A stretch of DNA of 64,000 bases, taken from the NCBI GenBank assembly GCA_025765615.1, contig JAIVFJ010000113.1:1-64000 (forward strand). The letters run 5' to 3'. A program made the position numbers and the translations under genes. Below are positions 11,292 to 23,124 of this stretch, one piece after another (positions within the stretch are counted from its first letter, which is position 1; every line of letters starts with the position of its first letter). The notes under the pieces were generated by a model that was given only the letters and a program-made list of their open reading frames with translations, ran no database searches and was not told the origin of the DNA. Origin of the DNA: Zopfochytrium polystomum (Eukaryota; Chytridiomycota; Chytridiomycetes; Chytridiales; Chytridiaceae).

Positions 11292-13414
11292 ACCACTCAG
11301 AATAGACTGTTTACAAAATGGTTAGAGGATTGTTAAACTACTCAACCAGTCCTTGTTCTATCAATGAATGGACCGCAAATTGTCTTTGGCTGAAGTGCTG
11401 AAGTTATGTGAGAAAAGATAAAGAGAGGCTTAGCTTGATGTAACAGAGTCCAAAGTTCTGAGGAAAGTGCACAAGGTTGCCATGGTCGTGAGAGTTGGCA
11501 CTTGCACAACTATTGGTCATCCCAATCACTAATATGTTTGATGGTGAGAGTTTCAGTGTGGTTGAAAACACTCTGATCTCAAAAGGTGGCCATGTCAATG
11601 ATAATTGTATCAGGGAATCCAGAAATTGAACCACCAACTCCATGGGTTGATAGACGAGGAAAACACAATGTCATTAATTCCTAATTTGTTATGCCCTGTT
11701 GAAAATGAGTAAGTATTATTAAAAGGGCACAGGGACAGTTGTTAGAGGTGCAGGTCTCCAAAAACTAAAATGCCTGTGTTGATGTTCATGGAATGATGAA
11801 TCATTACTGACAGGAGACTGCATGGCTGAATGTTGAGAGGATAAAGGCAGTTACTTTGATGCATATCAAAAGAAGAGCAAAACACTTAGCAGATTGATTA
11901 TTAGTTGATGGAGATGGTTGGTTTTTGAGGATCTCTGCTGTTTGTTGTTCAATCAATATGAATGGCAGATAACCAGGATAGTAATAGTTGGTGTGGTGAT
12001 TTCTGGTGCAGTAGTAGCCGAGTGATTGTTGCTTGATCAGCCAGCTCAATGTGTTGCTTATCATAGTTGTTTTGTCAAACAGGTTTTTGAAGAGTGAGAT
12101 TAGTTTCACTAAACTTGTTATCTGAGGAGTTGGGTTGCTGACAACAAGAAAAACTTTTCCTTTTCCCATATCCAACAGGCTTTGGCCCAGTGAGCCAACA
12201 AAGATTCAAACAACTTATTGGAAAGGGCGAATATGATGGAGAAGTTCTCCATCTGCTGATTTTGCAAGCTGTCGACTCGATTTTACGCTTCGGTGAATTG
12301 GGTAATGAAGGCATCTGAGGCTTCAGTTGGTTCCATTTTGATGCATTCAAAGTCGTCAATGATCTCCTTTGCAAGTCCCTGGTCTGCTGTGCGGCAAATT
12401 ATTTCTAATTCGCCAACCAATTCGTAAGCAAGGTTTCGAACAGGTGTGGTTTGGGTGAGAAGGGTTTCTCTGGTCCATGAGGCGGAGGCGCCAATTGGAA
12501 TCTCTGTCCTTGGAATGGTCCATCTCTGATGAGACAGGTTCCAGTGTTGCGGAGGTCTAGTGGATCAACTGTATCATTCTGCTCCGCATTGATGTAACTT
12601 GTGTCAATGCAGTGGTGTAAGTCGATATTTTTGTTGGAGAGTTCTGTTGGTTGAGTCAGTAGTCATGTTGTTTTCTCAGGACAATTATGTGTGCCAAGTT
12701 TGAAAGGATTTCGTTGGATTTTGGGTGTGTTGTGAAGGTGGTGTTGCAGCAGATGAAATGTTGGTTTGTTAGCTTGGTGTGTGTCAGGTAGGGGGGGGGG
12801 TCGTTGTCTCCAATTGGGGACAAAAAATCAAAAATTAATGGTGAGGGTTGGAGGTAATCTGGTGACCCTGAATGGAAAAAGGCGTCGCTTATCACAAAGG
12901 AGAGTGATTTTGGGGTGCCGTTGGTGACAGTCGTGTAGTCCCGAAGCAGGCCTTTCCAATGATAGCTTGGGATCGGCTGGGGGAGGTGTAGGAGCGTCCG
13001 ATCCAAGATCAGGAGGGTTCGTTGGAAAGAGGAGATCAAGAGCTTTCCAATGGTAGTAACGGAATTGCTGTCCAATGTCTGTAGCGCCCGTGATCGGTCC
13101 GCAAAGTTGGCAGATCTGAAAAGCGTACAACCCCTTCTACTGATTGGATCTGGCTGGAACCAAGGGGAATGTGATTGGGATGGGTAACAGTTTTGTATGA
13201 AAGAATTCGCTATGTTGGCGGATTGATGGATTGGGCTGCTGTGGTGTACACTACTGAAGGTGGTGGTGGTGGGAGGTTGATCTTGGCTTCTGTCAGTCTT
13301 GTGTTTGTCTTTATACAAAACTGTTACAAGGACCATCACTTGCAAAATGCTGCAAGTCATCCTTGCAGAGCAGTATCAGGTCAAAGCTCCTGCACACTGC
13401 TTACACCAAAAGAC
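11292..13414. other. Non-coding, probable decayed element
   Basis: Only weak minus-strand open frames (11404-11643, 11804-12175, 12656-13360) with no recognisable domain. Base composition and fragmentation suggest an old, decayed mobile element read on the minus strand. Confidence 0.4.
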
Positions 13415-13533
13415 CCAAAACTAACAAAAACCTCTTCTACCTGCTTGGCAGGGGAGGAGGAATACTGTTTACATTGGGGTACCATTCTGCTTCATTCTTG
13501 AAGAATCTGTCAACAGCACAACCAACACCTAGG

Positions 13534-13977
13534 TGTTATGAATCACCCTCTGGAAACCTCTGGAACCTTCTAGAACATTCCTTCATGGAACCTTGTGGAA
13601 CCTTGTGGAACCTTCTTTGCTTTCCTGACTTGTCTTGTTGTCATTGGTATCATTGGTATCATTGTATTACTAATTGCTCTTTCTGGAACTTTCTTTGAGT
13701 CTTGACAAGGAACACTCTCAAAAGGTATAAAAGGGGGATGGGGGACCTGTCCCATCCCTCAAGTGTCCGCGCGCGGAGCGGGGACCAGTTTACTTTGAAA
13801 AAATTAGAGTGTTCAAAGCAGGCCGGTCGTTGTCGCTCGCATACATTAGCATGGAATAATAGAATAGGACTGCGGTTCTATTTTGTTGGTTTCTAGAGTT
13901 GAATTATTGTTTCCAATACAATCATCACTCCTCTCAGTTCCTTGTCTGCCTTGTCCTGTCCTGCCATGTTCCTGACA
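13534..13977 (+). repeat. Solo LTR of the chromovirus, with an rRNA insert
   Basis: Starts TGTTATGAATCACC and ends TTCCTGACA, like the LTRs of the full element at 46303-51607. The TATA box GGTATAAAAGG is near 13720. It is about 90 bp longer than the intact 353-bp LTRs because a block of about 133 bp replaces the junction after CCCTCAAGTG. Flanks CTAGG and TCAGG may be a decayed 5-bp target-site duplication. Confidence 0.85.
13766..13898 (+). rRNA. 18S rRNA fragment inside an LTR
   Basis: The stretch holds long blocks of conserved eukaryotic SSU rRNA: TTTGAAAAAATTAGAGTGTT, CATTAGCATGGAATAATAGA and TTCTATTTTGTTGGTTTCTA, in the right order and spacing. These belong to the well-known conserved region around V4. 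Only about 130 nt are present, so this is not a functional rRNA gene. It interrupts the LTR 5 nt after the inferred transcription start. Confidence 0.85.
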
Positions 13978-14080
13978 TCAGGTTTGCAGCGGTGATGGCT
14001 TGCTATTCCCACGGGCATTGTGTAGCACTATAAGTGACAGTTACAATAGGTTCAGGTCTGTCTTGTGTCACTTGCTACTC

Positions 14081-14336
14081 TGAAGCGGAACTGAAAGAAA
14101 AGCCACACTGGTACCAAATGCTTTTTAAGTTTTGGCAAGAGCATTACACAAGAAGCTTTTTAGCGAAGTGGGGTCAATTCAAGGAGTAAAAATAATGGAT
14201 CCTGCTGAGAATGCGCTTTGAAGGAGACATATGAGATGAGGAATCTCATAGTGATTTATCATGAAATTGATGTTCAATTAATTTCTTGACGAAGCGAGGA
14301 GAAAGGGAAGGAGGGTGGGGGAATTCTCGGGGGTTT
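14081..14336. other. Intergenic, no feature seen
   Basis: Spacer between repeat C and the 3' end of the C2orf81-like gene. No ORF or repeat recognised. Confidence 0.5.
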
Positions 14337-16291
14337 TTACAGTATTTTTTTGGTGATTATGGGCTTTGCCTTCGAAAGTACAGCTGCGAGGAGTGGGTCT
14401 CTTCGAGGAGCGACGGTTGGTTCACCATTTGACGACAGTGGTGGGGCTGGTGGAGACGGCGGTGTTGGAAAAAAGCTCTGGCGGTTTGCGTGGCTGATGT
14501 TCTGAGAAACAGGGAATGTGCCGTGAATGCCAGGTAAAAGGGTAGCACCGTCTGGCTCTGCGGGGTTGGTTGAAATTTGCTTTCGGGGTCGGAGTTTAAC
14601 GCCACGGTGTTTGGTGCTAGCAGCCCCCTCTGGCGGCTTGAAAAATGCGTAAGGGAAGAATAAAAACGAACGTTCGGCAATACTTACTCCAAGTCCTCCA
14701 ACTTTAATCGCCTCGCCTTCTCGAAGTGTGACTCCTTGCTGCAGTTTGATGGTATCGATCTGGTGAAGCAGAAATTCACTTAGCTCGCAATTTCACTCGC
14801 GAATATTACCAATAATGGAATATCTAGTGACGTGTCTGGTAGAAACCCGTTGGATGACGGAGCTAATGTTGCAACGCTCGACAAACTACCAACTGCAATA
14901 TTGTTTGCAAGGCTTCCCCCAAGAGTTGTGACGGTTGATTTGCTTAGTTTGCGGCCAAGAGTGTGAGGATAGGGTTGTTGCCATCGATTCAGCCCAGGCG
15001 GAGGAGGAGGCGGTACAAAGCGGGCTTCTGGTACAGCGGGAAGAGAACTGCGTGGTTGTCGAGAAGAGGGTTGATTTGAAGTCAGGGTCGAATTTGGCGC
15101 TTGTGGAGGCTGAGCAGGATCCAAGACTTTGGCTTTTACTCTTTTGAAAACAGTTCGTGGTAAGTTCGGCGTTGTGTTCCAAATAATGTAAGCCGTCGTA
15201 CCCGTGCGTTAGAAGCTTGCTGTAAGCAGCCTTTTTCACCATAACCAAGCGGCCGTCACTGTCGAAGCCGAACTCAGTTTTTCCACCGTCAGCCTCAATA
15301 TTTTGAATTCGTGCGGCCATCCGTCTATTCTCCTCCATTATAGCGTGCTCTGCCGCTGCTGCTGCCGTCAGTGGATGTTCTTCCGAGCCTCCGTTGCCCA
15401 TTGACGTAGCTCCGTGCCCTTGACTGCGTCGCACAGGCTGCCGGTAGCCTTTTCCAGCTAATTTTGATGAAGATGAGCTTGCCAACGAAAAGTCTGATCG
15501 GCCATTCTTTTTGCCGCCTGTTGTCCCATCCTTGTTTGAAGCCGCAAGTGAAGAGATAGACGCGCCTTTTGCGGCTGAACTTGGGACAGCACCACTGATG
15601 CGCCTACGGAGTGGAGAATGATGAGCGGTGGAATGTTACTTAAAAAGCTTCTGACCTTCCTGGAGAAGAAGCGGACCCTTGGGAAGGACGAGATGATGCG
15701 ATGGGTGAGGTTTCATTGTCTACTGCGCGTTTTTGTGTTGCCGCCGGTATTGTTGGCGGTGGTTTTTTAAAAGGAACGGCAGCTCTAGCCCAAGAATCTA
15801 TAATGGCTGGAAGCGGCTCTATGACGCTGCCTTAGTTGGTTTGTTTGAATTGCTGGACTCAATCTACACCTTCGTCTGGTGACCAGGCTACGTGGTCTAC
15901 GACGCATGGATCCCGCCTGAAATGTTCCCACTTCACTCGAAGCAGACAAGGACCTATCAAAGGAAGTCCGACAGTCGGTAACGCTAAAAGATAGCCTTAC
16001 CTGAACAAACGTGAGCAGAGTCTCCTTTGCAAAGTGTACTGCGTATGGCAGCACTTGGGACTCGATGTGTTTTTCAAAGATGACCTCCTGCCCTCGCGAC
16101 AGTATCTCTTCGATGAGTCGATGCGCCAGCAGTTCGCCCTCCTCTTGGTCCACAATCACGAAGTAGTCGTCTTTCGCCAAGTTTAAGGAAGTCGCCATTC
16201 CAGATGCGCCCCCCGTTCCGGTTGTGCCCAAGCCCGGCGCACTCGAGACCCCGGCCGCCAGCGCCGATTGACCTGCACCGGCGGTTGCCAT
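14337..16291 (-). CDS. C2orf81-like (DUF4639) putative flagellar protein
   Basis: The ATG at 16291 opens a first exon (16291-16001) with FVIVDQEEGE and EKHIESQVLPYAVHFAKET. Splicing at 15931-16000, 15831-15869 (only 39 nt) and 15604-15664 keeps phase and gives FVQWEHFRRD, WSPDEG and IIDSWARAAVPF. This matches the conserved core of the vertebrate C2orf81 family (EEGE, Q.-.PF...A.E..L, EW.F..RDEG, DAWA.G.VP), as I recall it. Further on, DTIKLQQGVTLREGEAIK follows a 50-nt intron near 14830. A one-base shift near 15155 (ELTT then VFKRVKAKVLDP) is unexplained: sequence error or mutation. The stop is at 14337 or 14357 depending on the last acceptor. Role inferred: cilium/flagellum-associated; enzyme activity not expected. 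It shares an upstream region with the SET gene. Confidence 0.6.
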
Positions 16292-16477
16292 CGCGATCCA
16301 GACAATTTTCAACGAACAGAGACATGACAAGGTCGCCTGGACGGGTGATCGTGGACAGCGGTTGGAAGGACTTTCGGGGCTGGCTTCGACGGTCCGGTTT
16401 GCCGAGGTGCTCGCTGACACTCGCCGCGTTCCCTGGCAAGCTATTCACCGCAGCTGCGCAAGCTAACACGCTTCTAA
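16292..16477. promoter_or_regulatory. Divergent promoter region, C2orf81-like / SET gene
   Basis: The minus-strand ATG lies at 16291 and the plus-strand SET gene starts a short distance to the right. Both promoters must share this GC-rich spacer or overlap each other's 5' exons. No TATA box is obvious. Confidence 0.4.
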
Positions 16478-17901
16478 CGATGGTATTTTGCGCTCACTGT
16501 AGAGACCGGCCGAGGGTTGATGGCAACGAAAAACATCGAGGTGAGTACTGAGGTTGTGAACCAGAATGATTTTTGCCTCTCAGTCGCACTTCCAACCAGG
16601 CCGGCGAAACCCTTATTGAAATCCCCGACGGTCTCCTCATTACCTCAGAAACTCAGTCTCCCCTCCTTCCGGCCATTCTATTCTCTGTTGAATCACAATC
16701 ACACAAGCGACTTTCCGAGCATGCACATCTTGCGCTGTTCCTCGCCGTCCACCGTCGCGCGGCCACTGTCTGGTCACCTTACATCAACTCGCTGCCACAA
16801 GCCTTCCCCACCGTCGCTGGAAATCTTCCGGATGAGCTACTGCAGTTTCTGCCATCATCGATTGGAGAAGCTTCCAGACGACAACGGCAGCTCATCAGGC
16901 TGGATTTTCAAAGGGTGCAATCTCTGACGAAATCAGACATTTGCAACTTCGATGACTTTAGGTACAAAACCAGAGAACTCTGCAAAAAAAGGTTCATCTC
17001 ATTGTACTTATTTTCGGATAGGTGGGGATGGTACGCCGTTAACACGCGTACAATATCTCTCGAGGCGAATAAGGTCCCCACAAAGAACTCGCTTGGCACC
17101 AAGAAAGGACCGACGATGGCTTTGGCGCCACTGCTTGATATGCTTAATCATCATCCATCGGCATCTATGACGGCTTTCCTTGATTCTTCGACATGCTCGT
17201 TCAAAATCACAACTAAGGACAAGTACTCACGCGGCACGGAATGTTTTATATCATACGGTCCACACGACAATGCCTTCTTGCTCTGCGAGTACGGCTTCGC
17301 TATAGAAGGGGACGAGATGACGAAAGGCTTTGATTTTGTTTCTGTGGATGAAGATGTTGCTGCGTTGGAATTTATTCGAGTGGATGAATCAGTCTTAACA
17401 TTTGTGAAAAAGGCACTTCAGGCGGCTGGCTTCTTTGGGTAAGATAGCTTGGCACCATATTTCCATCTTCCCTGACCACCGGATTCCGACTGTTCAAGGA
17501 ATTACACAATCAAGTACGGGCAAGAGCCATTTCGCCTGTTGACCGCACTTCGTCTATTTGCGTGCGCAGCCGTCTCGGCCCATCGAAGGAACGTACAGCG
17601 TTCCAGCAGCTCTAAACATGACTATCGTGCGATGGTAGAACGGTGGAAAGCATCTGTGCTGCGGAACCAAGTTTTGTTGGATGCGGAAGAGGAGGGGGAG
17701 GTGCAGCGAATGTGTCGCGAAGTATTCCAGCGCGCAAGAGTTAGATTCCTTGGTTACCTCAAAGGACTGGAGCAGTGGAAAACTGGTTGTTCCTCATCTG
17801 ACATGGATGCCCAACGAACCTTTCTGTTTGCCTCAACGGTATGCCGATCCTCGCTAACCATCATTGAGTCCCACCAATGTGCCGCATCAACGCCCGTTTA
17901 A
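16478..17901 (+). CDS. SET-domain protein lysine methyltransferase, SETD4-like
   Basis: Probable AdoMet-dependent protein lysine methyltransferase of the SETD3/SETD4/Rubisco-LSMT class. Exon 1 contains VETGRGLMATKNIE. After an intron at 16541-16599 it continues AGETLIEIPDGLLIT, the classic SET N-terminal motif. Further along are LAPLLDMLNHHP and FISYGPHDNAFLLCEYGF, which hold the AdoMet and catalytic Asn/Tyr motifs. A second intron (17439-17498) leads to a Rubis-subs-bind-type C-terminal half starting YTIKYGQEPFRLLTALRLF. The 5' end is unresolved: a stop lies just upstream of 16478, and the in-frame ATG at 16520 would cut into the SET motif, so an upstream exon is likely (a candidate ORF begins near 16324). 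Substrate unknown. Confidence 0.8.
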
Positions 17902-19115
17902 GCGCGTAATTTGTTGAAGCTTTCAATCGTGAACGTTAATTCTGAGTTACAGTGCTTATGAAGATACGGCTCTGAAAGAATTCAGCAAAGAAAAAACAGA
18001 AAGAAAAAAAAAAGAATAGCAGCATCGCAAGGATTTCTTTGTACCACCGCAGGTGGGGATCCTTCTTGGAACCGTGGGGAAAATCATTGCGGCGTTCACG
18101 AAAGTTTAAGGGCAGCACCATTCATCTGATTGGTTTTTTTTGTAATTTTAACGCCGCTTGCAACGCTGGAAGCAGAACGGGTCGAAAGCGTCTCTGTCCC
18201 CATGCCTTTGTGGTACTACTGTTGAGCAAGCCGCCTGATAAGCCCTCACGACTGGACAATAGCAGTAGCTGGTGATTTTACCCTTCCTTCTTTTCTACCG
18301 CCGCTAGACTCATTCACAACCGCCTCTGCCGCTGCCGGCCACAACTCGAAAGGGAGGGATACCGGACGCGGCTTCAGCCGCTGCGTCACCACCGCCTCTT
18401 CTTCCATGGGGCTGGTGGTGGTGCCGGTAGCGGCTTTTGGCGTAAGCGGTGGCAGTGTGCTGAAGAGGCTGCGGCTTTGTCGCCACCATTTCGATGGCCA
18501 CAACGTACAGCCGCCGTTCGTTCCGTCGCCGTGACTATGGCAAGGACAGCTATGTATGTACACTGATGATGAAGGCACACCGATGGCCTTTGTCCCCTCC
18601 TTGCCCTCGTCCACCCTCTTCCTGCTCCCTCTGACTTCACACAAGTGCAATACCATTTTCCTCCTCCGCGAATGATTGGTTTTGTACATTTTGGCACTCG
18701 GCATTGCTGCTGCCACAAGAGGTTTTCTTGCGCCAGCTACCCTTCCACAAAAAAAACAGGTGAGAAAAACCCGTCTGTGCTGATCACCGGTTTTTTTTTT
18801 TTTTTCCAATTTTTTGTTTTATTTATTTTCACTTATTATGCGTGGCTGGCTGGCTGTTGGAGCGAAATTTTTTTTTTTTTTTTTCTTTTTTCCTCTCTCC
18901 TCTCGCCCAGTCAATCTCTCTCTTTGACTCCATTGGGTCTCATTTCGTCACTCTAGTTTTTTCTTTTTCATTTTTCCTTGCCGCAAAACGAAAACTCGCC
19001 TCGTCGCGCCCTCGGTTGTTGCCGAGGTGGCATTCTTTCCGGGTTGTTTCCCCGTTCACTGCTCTTGCCGGCGTCTCCAATCTACCATCTATCCCTGTAA
19101 CCCGCACACACATAC
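17902..19115. other. Long 5' region of the zinc-finger gene
   Basis: 1.2 kb without a supported gene. It contains T homopolymers at about 18790-18806 and 18868-18883 and pyrimidine-rich tracts (18890-18925), as often seen in fungal promoters. Confidence 0.5.
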
Positions 19116-20917
19116 ATGGCCGACGATCAATCGAGCGACCAGATTCAGCGGCTGCTCCAGCAGCAGCAGCAGCAGCAGCAGCAGGGGCAGGAGCAAGGGC
19201 AACAGCCAGTGCAGCAGCGACCGCAGCCTCGATTGTTTCATTACGGCCCCAGGTCCACCCTTCCTCGTCAGCCTGTGGGCAACGTCCAGCAGCAGCCCCT
19301 CGATCCGTCAAACTCGCTCCTCACAGATCTTTTCGCTTCGGGCATGTCCGGCTCCAACCCATCGCACGCGACTCTTTCCCGCCACAGGAGCTCCCACAAT
19401 CCCTCCAACGCTCGCATAACGCCGTATCCCCCAAACTTCAACATCATTCCACCAACCCTTCCCCGCAGAGGGGATTCAAACTCACTCCTTCCATCAGACG
19501 ATATTCTCAGGGCTGCAGCCGCTGGTGCTGGCCTCGATTATGATGCTGACATCGGCTCTGATGGTGGATCGCCTGGGTCCGTCAGTGGATCCCCGCTTGC
19601 GCAGCTTGCAGGCGCGGGATCTCTGGGATCCTTAGGTTCTCTGGGATCTCGCCTGCTTGTTCCAATGCGATCAGGTGCACGTCGATCGAACAACGGATCT
19701 CCCACATCCTTGGGACTTAGTGATCTTGAGCTCTCTGAGGGAAACAGCGAGGATGGATACCTTTCTGCTTCCAGTTGAGTTTCCTCGTGCCAGATTCCCG
19801 GACTTGCGCTTACCTCCCTTGTTAGGTTCCCTGTACTCCATCCACCATCTGAACAGCCCCCTCATTCATGCGATTCCGTCACCCCTTGCATCGCCTTTGA
19901 TGTCGCTCGAGGAAATGCAAGCTCAGTTCTTTGCCGGCCTTCCTGGACTATCACAAGCCCCTTCGCTGACTAACTTTGCTGCCATGACGGACGAGGACCT
20001 TGAGGAGATCTTACTCCAAAGCATGTCGGAAACCAATATGTTTTTTGCGCCACCCGCAGCTCCTCTCTTTTCGTCACCTTCCGAAGCCGATATTCTTGCA
20101 TCACTCTCGTCCATCCCACCCTCATTCCCCTCCATGAACACCACTCCCACATCGTCGTTGTCACTCGAAGAACTGCAACGGCAGAACGAGCTTCTGATAC
20201 AGCAAAATCTGGCATTGGCGGCTGCAACTTCTCCAATGGCTTTCAATCCACCGCAGCCAATCGCTGCCGTAACCCTTCCAGCAAATTTGCCAATCGCGCA
20301 AAGCCCTGTGTTCGGAAATAGTAGCGTGAAGATTGACCCAGGCGAAGCAGAGGAACCAACAGAGATGGACGAAGGGGCCGAGGACAAGGAAGGCGATGGC
20401 GATGGCAAGCACGAGAAGCCAGCATTGTATCAATGCCCGTTCCCAGATTGTGGAAAGAGTGAGCAAACCGTCGAATCCGCCCCTTAAATTTACCAAAAGC
20501 GTCATCTAATTTTACAATTTGCAAGGATTCACTCGGCCTTATAATCTGAAATCGCACTATCGGTCACATACCGGCGAGCGACCGTACCAATGCAACTCTT
20601 GCACAATGAACTTTTGTCGGCGTCATGACCTTAAACGTCACGAAAAGCTTCACGGGTAATTTAGAACTCCTCACCCGAATCGTGTATTCTCTAACGTTGA
20701 AACTTCCATAAGGGGTGGCAAGCCGCATGTTTGCCTTGCGTGTGGAAAGAGCTTCGCACGGTTGGACGCGCTCAAGCGGCACTTACGGTCGTCGGACGTG
20801 TCAAAGTCGACCTGCAGCCAGAAAGTTCGACTATTGCAATTATCCGCCAAAGTCTTTCCGGGAGCGGGAGGGGTGGGTGATCCCGGGGGCAGTTCTTCGT
20901 CAGACGGTCTTTCGTAG
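19116..20917 (+). CDS. C2H2 zinc-finger transcription factor
   Basis: Four exons (introns 19774-19825, 20459-20525, 20656-20712) give 541 codons exactly in frame. The N-terminal half is low complexity: a polyglutamine run at about residues 15-23, then Ser/Pro/Leu-rich segments. A helical segment [17 protein letters not shown] lies near 350 and an acidic stretch just before the fingers. At the C-terminus are three C2H2 modules, the first split by an intron. The first reads [20 protein letters not shown]; the second has a [12 protein letters not shown] linker; the third starts [18 protein letters not shown] and lacks an obvious second histidine. Expected to be a nuclear DNA-binding regulator; target unknown. 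The arrangement resembles fungal stress or Ca2+-response C2H2 factors, but I cannot name an orthologue. Confidence 0.85.
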
Positions 20918-21459
20918 AACCAACATTTTCTCTCTTTCACCGAAAATGCTTTGAGGGGCAAGTTCATCCTGTTTTCTGGCAGCTGTTGTTTCAGTTGGGA
21001 ATTGGGACCCCTTTTGACTTTCTCGCCTTCCTTTTTTCCCTCATCTCTTTCCCATTTACTCTCGTTTTTTGAATATAAAACACCGAAGCCTAACCACTCA
21101 GAATAGTCAGTGTTTCCCAACATGAGTGCGGAAAGGACAAGGGTTGGCGAGGGGTGGTGGTTTACATCCAGATGACCGGGAGGTGAGCGTTATGGAAGTT
21201 AGGCGTCCTTTGTGATATGGGTTGGCGGCATTCGGCGCAGAGGCTGAACCAGTTGCCAAGCATCCCGTTCGGGCTTCACGCCCGTGCTGGAATGATTCCT
21301 ACCCATTTGAACAAGCGCGGGAGACTATCGCCCCTTTCCTGTTCTTTGCGCGGCGCGTGCAGCAAATGCTACAATCATCGATGTGTGAGACAGTGGGGGG
21401 GCGTTTGAAATCAAATCGCAAAACTCAACCAAAAAAAAAAAAAAAAAAAGGATCCGTTC
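20918..21459. other. Intergenic, no gene seen
   Basis: 3' end of the zinc-finger gene and promoter of CFD1. A T-rich block lies at 20990-21070 and an A homopolymer (21431-21449) sits just upstream of the CFD1 ATG. Confidence 0.5.
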
Positions 21460-22652
21460 ATGACAATTCAAAACATCGTTCTCGTCCTTTCCGGCAAGGG
21501 CGGCGTGGGCAAGTCCACCGTCTCGGCCGAGCTCGCCCTCACGCTCTCGGCGCATCCGTTCAACAAGCGCGTGGGAATCCTGGATGTCGATCTCACGGGC
21601 CCGTCTATGCCACGGATCCTGGGCCTGCAGGGGAAGCAGGTACACCAGGGCTCTGCCGGCTGGGTCCCCGTGTTTGCCGACGACAGGACCCGCCGCCTCT
21701 CGTGCATGTCCATCGGCTTTCTGCTCAAGAATCCTGACGACGCCGTCGTGTGGAGAGGACCCAAGAAGAACGGTGCGTCGTTACAGTCGTTACGTCGTCG
21801 TGGCCGTCTTCAACAGCAACGATCGTCTGGCTTTGAATGCGAACTATTTCCCCACTCCTTGCTTAGGCATCATTCTTCATCTAACCTTCCGCTTTTTGGG
21901 TTCAATTGTTTTGCTTGGATGCCCGAAAACGCTGCTTACCAGCCATGATCAAGCAGTTTATCGAGGATGTTGCCTGGGGTGACCTGGATTACTTGATCAT
22001 CGACACTCCTCCCGGCACCGGTGATGAGCACATATCGCTGGGGGAGCACCTAAGGGACCTCAAACCGAACGGTGCGGTCATTGTCACGACTCCGCAGGTG
22101 CGTTCCCCATAAGTGTTTCCTTCAGTTGAAGTGGAAACTGTTTTCCTCACTGTCAGAAAATCAGAATGTGGCCATTGCAGACGTGCGAAAAGAGCTCAGT
22201 TTTTGTCGGAAAGTTTCGTTTCCGGTGATTGGTATCGTGGAAAATATGAGCGGCTACGTTTGTCCTCACTGCGCAGTTGAGTTTTTCCCATTTCCTCATC
22301 TTCGTCGCAAGCTCACCGACCGGCGGGATGGATCATCTTCGTCCAAAAATAGGAGTGCACAAACATCTTTTCAAAGGGCGGGGGAGAGGCACTCGCACGA
22401 GAGCATGGAGTCCCGTTCCTCGGATGTATCCCGATCGACCCGTCCCTCGTATCGCTGATCGAAAGCGGAAATGAGAATGGAGGTGGTGGAGAGGTTCGGG
22501 TCGGCGACGCGGCGGCGGATGGCGGGCGAACTGACGGGCTGAAGCAGGGGCGGCGGCGCTTCTGTGACGTTTTTGGAGAGTCTGCGCTTGCGCCCCTGTT
22601 CCGCGACATGGCGGAGAAGGTGCGTAAGTCGTGTGAAGGTACAGTGGAGTAA
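21460..22652 (+). CDS. CFD1: Cytosolic Fe-S cluster assembly ATPase CFD1/NUBP2
   Basis: P-loop scaffold protein that, with NBP35, builds Fe-S clusters in the cytosol for apoproteins such as Rli1 and DNA polymerases. Four exons (introns 21773-21942, 22098-22164, 22276-22352) give 292 codons in frame. Visible motifs are the deviant Walker [11 protein letters not shown] near the N-terminus, [14 protein letters not shown], the NUBP2-type segment [31 protein letters not shown] and VIVTTPQ. The C-terminal cluster-binding motif CPHCAEC is restored only when intron 3 is removed. It lacks the N-terminal four-cysteine ferredoxin-like domain of NBP35, which separates it from that paralogue. Length is usual for the family. 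Confidence 0.93.
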
Positions 22653-23124
22653 GCTTTGATGGAGAACTTGTGGGCCAGGCGGAGGGGACGGAGTGAGAAA
22701 AGAAGGAGGCCAAAGGGCAATGTCCCACTGATACATAAGTTTGAGGATAGTATCTTGAATCACAAATAGCGTTCATCTTCAGCACCCGCTTACTGCGTGT
22801 GGGAACAACAAAAAGTAGGAGGTTCTGCCGCGAAAAGGTAAGAGACACCGAACCCTTTTCCGCAAGAAAAAAAAAACAAAAAAAAACGAACCAGTGGATG
22901 ACAAATTTCGTCAAATCTGCAACCCAGCGCCAGACAATCCCCCCGCCAACCTTCGCCATCGTCGTCGGCTCTCGCCTCTTACCCCAAACCCCTGCTTTCA
23001 ATCCACTAGCCACTTATATTTTCTTGATCCCGGGTGATCCCTGCAAACTAGTTTGCTATTCTTTGTTCACAAGTGCCTCATTCTACCTCAACCGCCGGGC
23101 TGGACGCACAGGAGTTCTTTGGCC
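22653..23124. other. Intergenic, no gene seen
   Basis: Spacer between CFD1 and the membrane protein gene, with an A-rich tract at 22864-22885. Confidence 0.5.

Larger units (their letters stand above)
13415..14080 (+). repeat. Repeat C copy 2, split by a solo LTR
   Basis: 13415-13533 matches 61350-61455 (CTGCTTG...GGGGAGGAGGAA.ACTGTT.ACA). 13978-14080 matches 61456-61560 (GGGCATTGTG..., CAATAGGTTCAGGTCTGTC). The chromovirus LTR at 13534-13977 sits exactly between the two halves, so it inserted into a pre-existing repeat C. The copy is clearly diverged from the one at 61 kb. Confidence 0.65.

Noticed and set aside
12656..13360. 234-codon minus-strand open frame
   Set aside because: Thr/Pro/His-rich, no domain, no ATG context or splice support, in a decayed repeat region.
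19923..20408. 161-codon minus-strand open frame
   Set aside because: Shadow of the zinc-finger gene's Ser/Pro/Glu-rich exon.
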